NCBI RefSeq assembly: GCF_905147365.1
Contig: NC_056412.1
Location: forward strand, 10,656,001-10,720,000
From: Aricia agestis
Taxonomy: Eukaryota > Arthropoda > Insecta > Lepidoptera > Lycaenidae
Reading direction: 5' to 3'
DNA: 64,000 bases
Below, in pieces: positions 60,421-64,000 of the stretch. The notes beneath the pieces are model-generated. The model was given only the letters and a program-made list of their open reading frames with translations, had not been told where the DNA came from and ran no database searches. The position numbers were made by a program, and so were the translations under genes. Position 1 is the first letter of the stretch. Each line of letters opens with the position of its first letter.

Positions 60421-62458
60421 CTGAAACAAAAGTTATAGCTGTAAGTAGAACGTCAAATTGTATAAAATACTTAGTAGTTAAAAACCCACAAATAACAGTT
60501 AGTACAAACAGAGAAGTTGATTCCTAGGCAGATGGCGGATCTAAGTAATTTGGTCCCATTAAGTCAAACCCATTCAACCGATCATACCTAACATTGAATT
60601 GACATAAGACGACCACATGACATGGGTCCGTCAACTGCCTAGGAATCAATTTCCTCGATGGTACATAATTAACTAAATATGGCTTTTATAGGTACACAAA
60701 AATTATATTATCGGTGTAACTAATCAATATCATGTAGTACTAATGATACGATCCTATCAAAAACCGGCCAAGTGCGTGTCGGGCCACGCGCAATATAGGG
60801 TTGCGTAGTACCGCTAGTTTGTATTTTTTTATTTTTGTATGGTCAATGAATGTTTTACATTCACATTTATAACGTACACTACTAACAACATCATATCAGG
60901 TACTTTCAAAGGACGGTCAGGCTGATATTATATCTTTGTACTCGGGTTCCGTTTTTTACCATTTGAGTAAGGGACCATAAAAAGGAGAGAATTATCCATT
61001 TCCGTTATTATACTATGGTAACGCCTACGAAGTCGCGGGAAACAGCTATCCATACTAATATTATAAATGCGAAAGTATATTTGTTTGTTTGTCCTTTCTT
61101 CGCAGCCTAACGAAGCAACCAATTGACTTGATTTTTGTCATCGACTTAGTTGAAAGGATAGAGAGTAACACAGGCTACTTTTCGTCTTGGAAAAACATCA
61201 TGTTTCTAAAGGAGATTTGCAAGAATATTCGTATTGTACACGATTTTCGAATTTCACGCGAGCGAAGCCGCGGGCAAAAGCTAGTAATATTATATAGTAG
61301 ACTTTTATGGTCTTGTCGGCAAGAGTTGTATAATATTCTCTTTTAAATATTTTCTCTTCATAGTCTCGCCATAAAGATTATTATTATGCTCTCGACGTTT
61401 GGAGTAATCTTTGCCCATTGTTATAACTTATAACTATCAAAACTGCTTACCTAAGAGGTATTATAATCAGCAATATCGCCTTCTCATGGACATGCCACCC
61501 AAACACAAATGAGCATGTGGCGCATAACACTAAACACCTGCAACAAAATAAGCACCCATGTATAATTTATATACCATCGAAGAAATCGGTTCATAGGCAG
61601 ATGGCGGGCCTACGTAATTTGGTTGGGTTATATAAATTCAATATCGTTTTATGTTATCTGTCGGCAGTAGGCCTACTACGAAACTGTTTTGAGACTCAAA
61701 CAATCGGACGAGAATGCCGTGTCGTGCTCTAACAACGTCATTTCACGTTTGATAGAGATGGACTTCGTTCGATTGCTTGAGTCTCAAAGCGGTTTCGTGG
61801 TACGGCCCCTGGTTATGACTTTACGCGACCAAATTACGACGGTCCGCCATCTGCCAACGAATCAACTTATCTAATAGTAATATTTCAACTTCGATTTACA
61901 GTACCATTGCTATTTATTTCGCTGACTCCTGCACGAATATAGTTACAGTGTAAATTAATAATTTTCTACGCATTCTAAAGGTGCCTTTCCGATCTTTGCC
62001 GCTAGCGGCCAGGACCGACACAAATTCAAAGATAATGCCACTTTATGACAATATAGGTGATTCTCTATTCTTTATATTTTCTCCCGTCATTGGTCTAGCG
62101 ATCCATGCCTCCAGTGTAGAGCAAAATAAAACCTATAGCACCTATAGTTGGTTGCGGTCGCTTGTCACGTTGATAGGAGCTATATGATATCTTTAGAGTT
62201 TAGACCTAAAAATGTATAAACAGAAATTAAACAAAATATTATCAAATGACTCGAGTTACCTTATAAAATTGATACACCTATATCTTCTGTCCGCACCCAA
62301 ATGCCACAGTTTGACTAGAGCGGGGATCATTGACAATGCTGTAAGTACGAACGTCACTCCCGGTGTTATTGTGGGTAGAACGGCATGATCAAACTCTTGC
62401 ACGAGTCCTCCAGTCATAGCAGCAGTGCCGCTAGCGACATTTATATCCAATCGCTTAC
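59946..62458 (-). CDS. ALG8: ALG8, dolichyl-P-Glc alpha-1,3-glucosyltransferase, C-terminal half
   Basis: ALG8 moves a glucose from dolichyl-phosphate-glucose onto the Glc1Man9GlcNAc2 lipid-linked oligosaccharide in the ER membrane. Three exons are present (62458-62260, 61537-61451, 60420-59946), all with GT-AG junctions in agreeing phases (2 and 2), giving about 252 residues of a protein usually near 520. Diagnostic text: MTGGLVQEFDHAVLPTITP in the first, FVFGWHVHEKAILLI across the second, and STVGHYSLFPLLF in the third, which separates ALG8 from its paralogue ALG6. Several hydrophobic segments fit the multi-span ER fold. The C-terminus ends EKKEK, a KKxx-type ER retrieval signal. Exons for the N-terminal half are not seen up to base 64000. 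Confidence 0.92.
60508..60664. mobile_element. CATAGGCAG-type MITE in ALG8 intron
   Basis: Ends AGTTGATTCCTAGGCAG and CTGCCTAGGAATCAATTTCC; family of 1577-2063. It lies in the last ALG8 intron. Confidence 0.7.
60762..60980 (+). repeat. GGCCAAGTGCGAG repeat, short copy 6
   Basis: From ACCGGCCAAGTGCGTGTCGG to TTTGAGTAAGGGACCATAAA; internally deleted. Confidence 0.6.
61049..61284 (+). mobile_element. 236-bp non-autonomous Helitron in ALG8 intron
   Basis: Starts TCCATACTAATATTATAAAT and ends with the hairpin GCGAGCGAAGCCGCGGGC, AAAAG, CTAG followed by T. Directly upstream (61026-61048) is another Helitron 3' end, GAAGTCGCGGGAAACAGCTA, so two elements stand head to tail. Confidence 0.75.
61451..61537 (-). 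CDS. ALG8: ALG8 internal exon with GWHVHEK motif
   Basis: 87-base exon missed by simple frame scans: acceptor CCTGTTGCAG-like (TTTTGTTGCAG), codons CLVLCATCSFVFGWHVHEKA then ILLIIIPL, donor GTAAGC. GWHVHEK is the invariant luminal motif of the ALG6/ALG8 family. Confidence 0.9.
61573..61879. mobile_element. CATAGGCAG-type MITE carrying a second MITE
   Basis: Ends TACCATCGAAGAAATCGGTT and the inverse near 61879, with CATAGGCAGATGGCGGGCC and GGTCCGCCATCTGCCAACG inside. At 61670-61807 another foldback (GGCCTACTACGAAACTG ... CGGTTTCGTGGTACGGCC) is inserted. Both lie in the ALG8 intron 62259-61538. Confidence 0.7.
62260..62458 (-). CDS. ALG8: ALG8 internal exon
   Basis: Acceptor TTGTTTTTAG; reads GKRLDINVASGTAAMTGG onwards, a membrane segment ITPGVTFVLTALSMIPALV, and ends ATAAG then GTAACT (phase 2). 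The upstream exon to which it joins (phase 1) is outside the window or not recognised. Confidence 0.88.
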
Positions 62459-62803
62459 CTAAAAACAATTTAACAGACTAACATAATATAACCTCCTTCT
62501 TTATGGAAGTCGGTTAAATACCTAAAAAAAATTTAAGAGCCTGCTGTCAGAAATACCAAAGCACGCAAGCCCCGCCTAAACACCCCGCTCCAAACCAAAT
62601 CCAATCGTGATATAATGATTCCGTGAATCGTGCCACCGAGCATTGTGCTTTGCGCTGCAGCTAATAGTGAACAATATCGCGTAACAACGGTTTCCGCATT
62701 ATAGCACGAAAGTAAAGGTGGTAAGTCCCAAAAATGTTTTTGATGATTACTTAAAAATTAAATACAATACCTACAAATATTTCTTTTACCTATTATTTTT
62801 TAA

Positions 62804-63365
62804 TCTATACTAATATTATAAATGCGAAAGTAACTCTGTCTGTCTGTCTGTCTGTATGTCTGTCTCGCGTTCACGCCAAAACTACCGAACCGATTGTAAT
62901 GAAATTTTGTACACAGATAGTCTAAGGTCTGAGAAAGGACATAGGCTACTTTTTAACTGGAAAAAAGGGATGTAAGGGGGTGAAAATGCGTAAATTTGTT
63001 CAAATTAAGTTAGTCCCAAAAATTCATAATAGATGGCGCCGTGCCGTCTCCTACATCGCGCTATCGCTTGCTCAAAAGTGTTACTATAAGAGGTGGTAAG
63101 GATTAAGCTTCCTGTGACGGCTATTGGAAGTATTGAGAAAAGTTGATCGTTGATATTCAACTTCGATCCATCTTCCCAGCTTATAAGTTTTAACCCCCTA
63201 TGACCTATCCTAAGTTTAAATAAGGGCGTTTTATGTGTTATGTCTAATCTACATGGTTCAACGGGAGTCGGGAACTACGTACTATAATATAAGTTACTCT
63301 ATGAAGGGAACTTCCGCGCGCTATAAGCTGAAGTCCACGCGGACGGAGTCGCGGGCAACAGCTAG
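62804..63365 (+). mobile_element. Non-autonomous Helitron, about 560 bp
   Basis: Starts TCTATACTAATATTATAAAT after an A, contains a TCTG tetranucleotide run and AACTACCGAACCGATTGTAA, and ends ACGCGGACGGAGTCGCGGGC, AACAG, CTAG followed by T. TC...CTAG termini between A and T are the Helitron rule. Confidence 0.8.
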
Positions 63366-63628
63366 TTATTTTATAAAGTGTGTGTCCTGTCACCTGTGTG
63401 ATTGTAGTAGTACAAGTTATTTAACGATAGTAACACAATAAGTGTAACAGATATTTGTTGAAAAGCCCAGAAAGAATCATAATTTCGAAAAATATTTAAT
63501 TACTATCGAGGCAAAATAAGTGAATCGTGTTTTCCGTTAGGTAAATATCAGATAAATAAACAATGATCACTTAAATAAATCTCAATTTCATTCAAGTCAA
63601 TCGTCTTCCAGGATCGTATTAATACTTA

Positions 63629-63900
63629 CTAGCTATTTAACCGAGCTTTGCTCGGTATTCGATAAAACAATTATATATTTATATATATACAAGAATTGCT
63701 CGTTTAAAGATATAAGATTAAAAAACACAGCAAAATTTGGCAGCCCGCTCAGGACTTAACCTATCAATTCCCAAGCGGCAGCCAGCTGCTGTACATAACA
63801 ATTGAAAATCTATTGTGTCTGCGATACCCACGATGGAGGTGTTGACAGACTAACATAATATTATAACCTCTTGCTTTTTGGAAATCGGTAAAAAATTCAT
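63629..63900 (-). mobile_element. Helitron 3' end (inverted, partial)
   Basis: On the minus strand: CCGAGCAAAGCTCGG hairpin, TTAAATAG, CTAG, then T. The body upstream is unresolved and ends in a GGAAATCGGTAAAAA segment near 63890 shared with another repeat. Confidence 0.6.
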
Positions 63901-64000
63901 AATATTTAGTGGACAGTGCAGGCTTACAAGCAACAAACACTAAATATTATGTATAGGGTTGCCAGGTGAGTCACAAAAAAATACCGAACAACCCCAAATT
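63901..64000. other. Window end, nothing recognised
   Basis: No exon or repeat could be assigned. ALG8 upstream exons are expected further right. Confidence 0.3.

Overview
This is a non-coding-dominated, AT-rich window from an insect nuclear genome, almost certainly a butterfly or moth (Lepidoptera). The evidence is of three kinds: genes split by short GT-AG introns; a dense layer of interspersed repeats of types I know from lepidopteran genomes (Helitrons ending in hairpin-CTAG, TA-, TWA- and 8-bp-duplicating MITEs, tRNA-headed SINEs, and the GGCCAAGTGCGAG...GTACGGAACCCTAAAAA repeat); and protein-level matches to animal gene families. There is no bacterial or viral gene, no rRNA, no CRISPR array and no operon. 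Most open frames in the window are chance frames or frames inside repeats.

Layout. From 1 to about 20.4 kb I find no convincing exon: MITEs, foldbacks, a degenerate ~1-kb tandem array (8.0-9.0 kb), a hAT-type MITE, and two decayed protein fragments of a DIRS-like (tyrosine-recombinase) retrotransposon. At 20.41-20.55 kb on the minus strand is a good candidate first coding exon of an unidentified secreted protein (signal peptide, Kozak ATG, strong splice donor), with a GC-rich stretch upstream that may be its promoter. Its later exons are not visible to the left, so the first 20 kb may be its first intron. From 21 to 50 kb the window is repeat-rich and apparently gene-free: a 1.75-kb hAT-like element with a LINE fragment inside, two identical-length 158-bp foldback MITEs, SINEs, a Helitron helicase fragment, several GGCCAAGTGCGAG repeats and a 0.6-kb tandem duplication.

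The right end carries two real genes, both on the minus strand. At 50.14-57.09 kb is a nine-exon gene that I read as a homologue of PPP1R36 (protein phosphatase 1 regulatory subunit 36), about 405 residues. I could place all exons and phases except one junction (exon 3/4), and one intron uses a GC-AG boundary. At 59.95-62.46 kb are the last three coding exons of ALG8, the ER alpha-1,3-glucosyltransferase that adds the second glucose to the lipid-linked oligosaccharide for N-glycosylation. The N-terminal half of ALG8 should lie beyond base 64000. The two genes are not functionally related as far as I can tell; they are simply neighbours in the same orientation, about 2.9 kb apart.

I do not see an undescribed multi-gene system. 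The most useful second looks are the splice oddities in the PPP1R36-like gene, MITEs inserted within about 20 bases of splice donors, a poly(A) signal overlapping the ALG8 stop codon, the 8-9 kb tandem array, a perfect 35-bp palindrome with a one-base loop, and nested or tandem transposons with intact target-site duplications. All exon and repeat limits are by eye; no alignment, splice model or database search was run.
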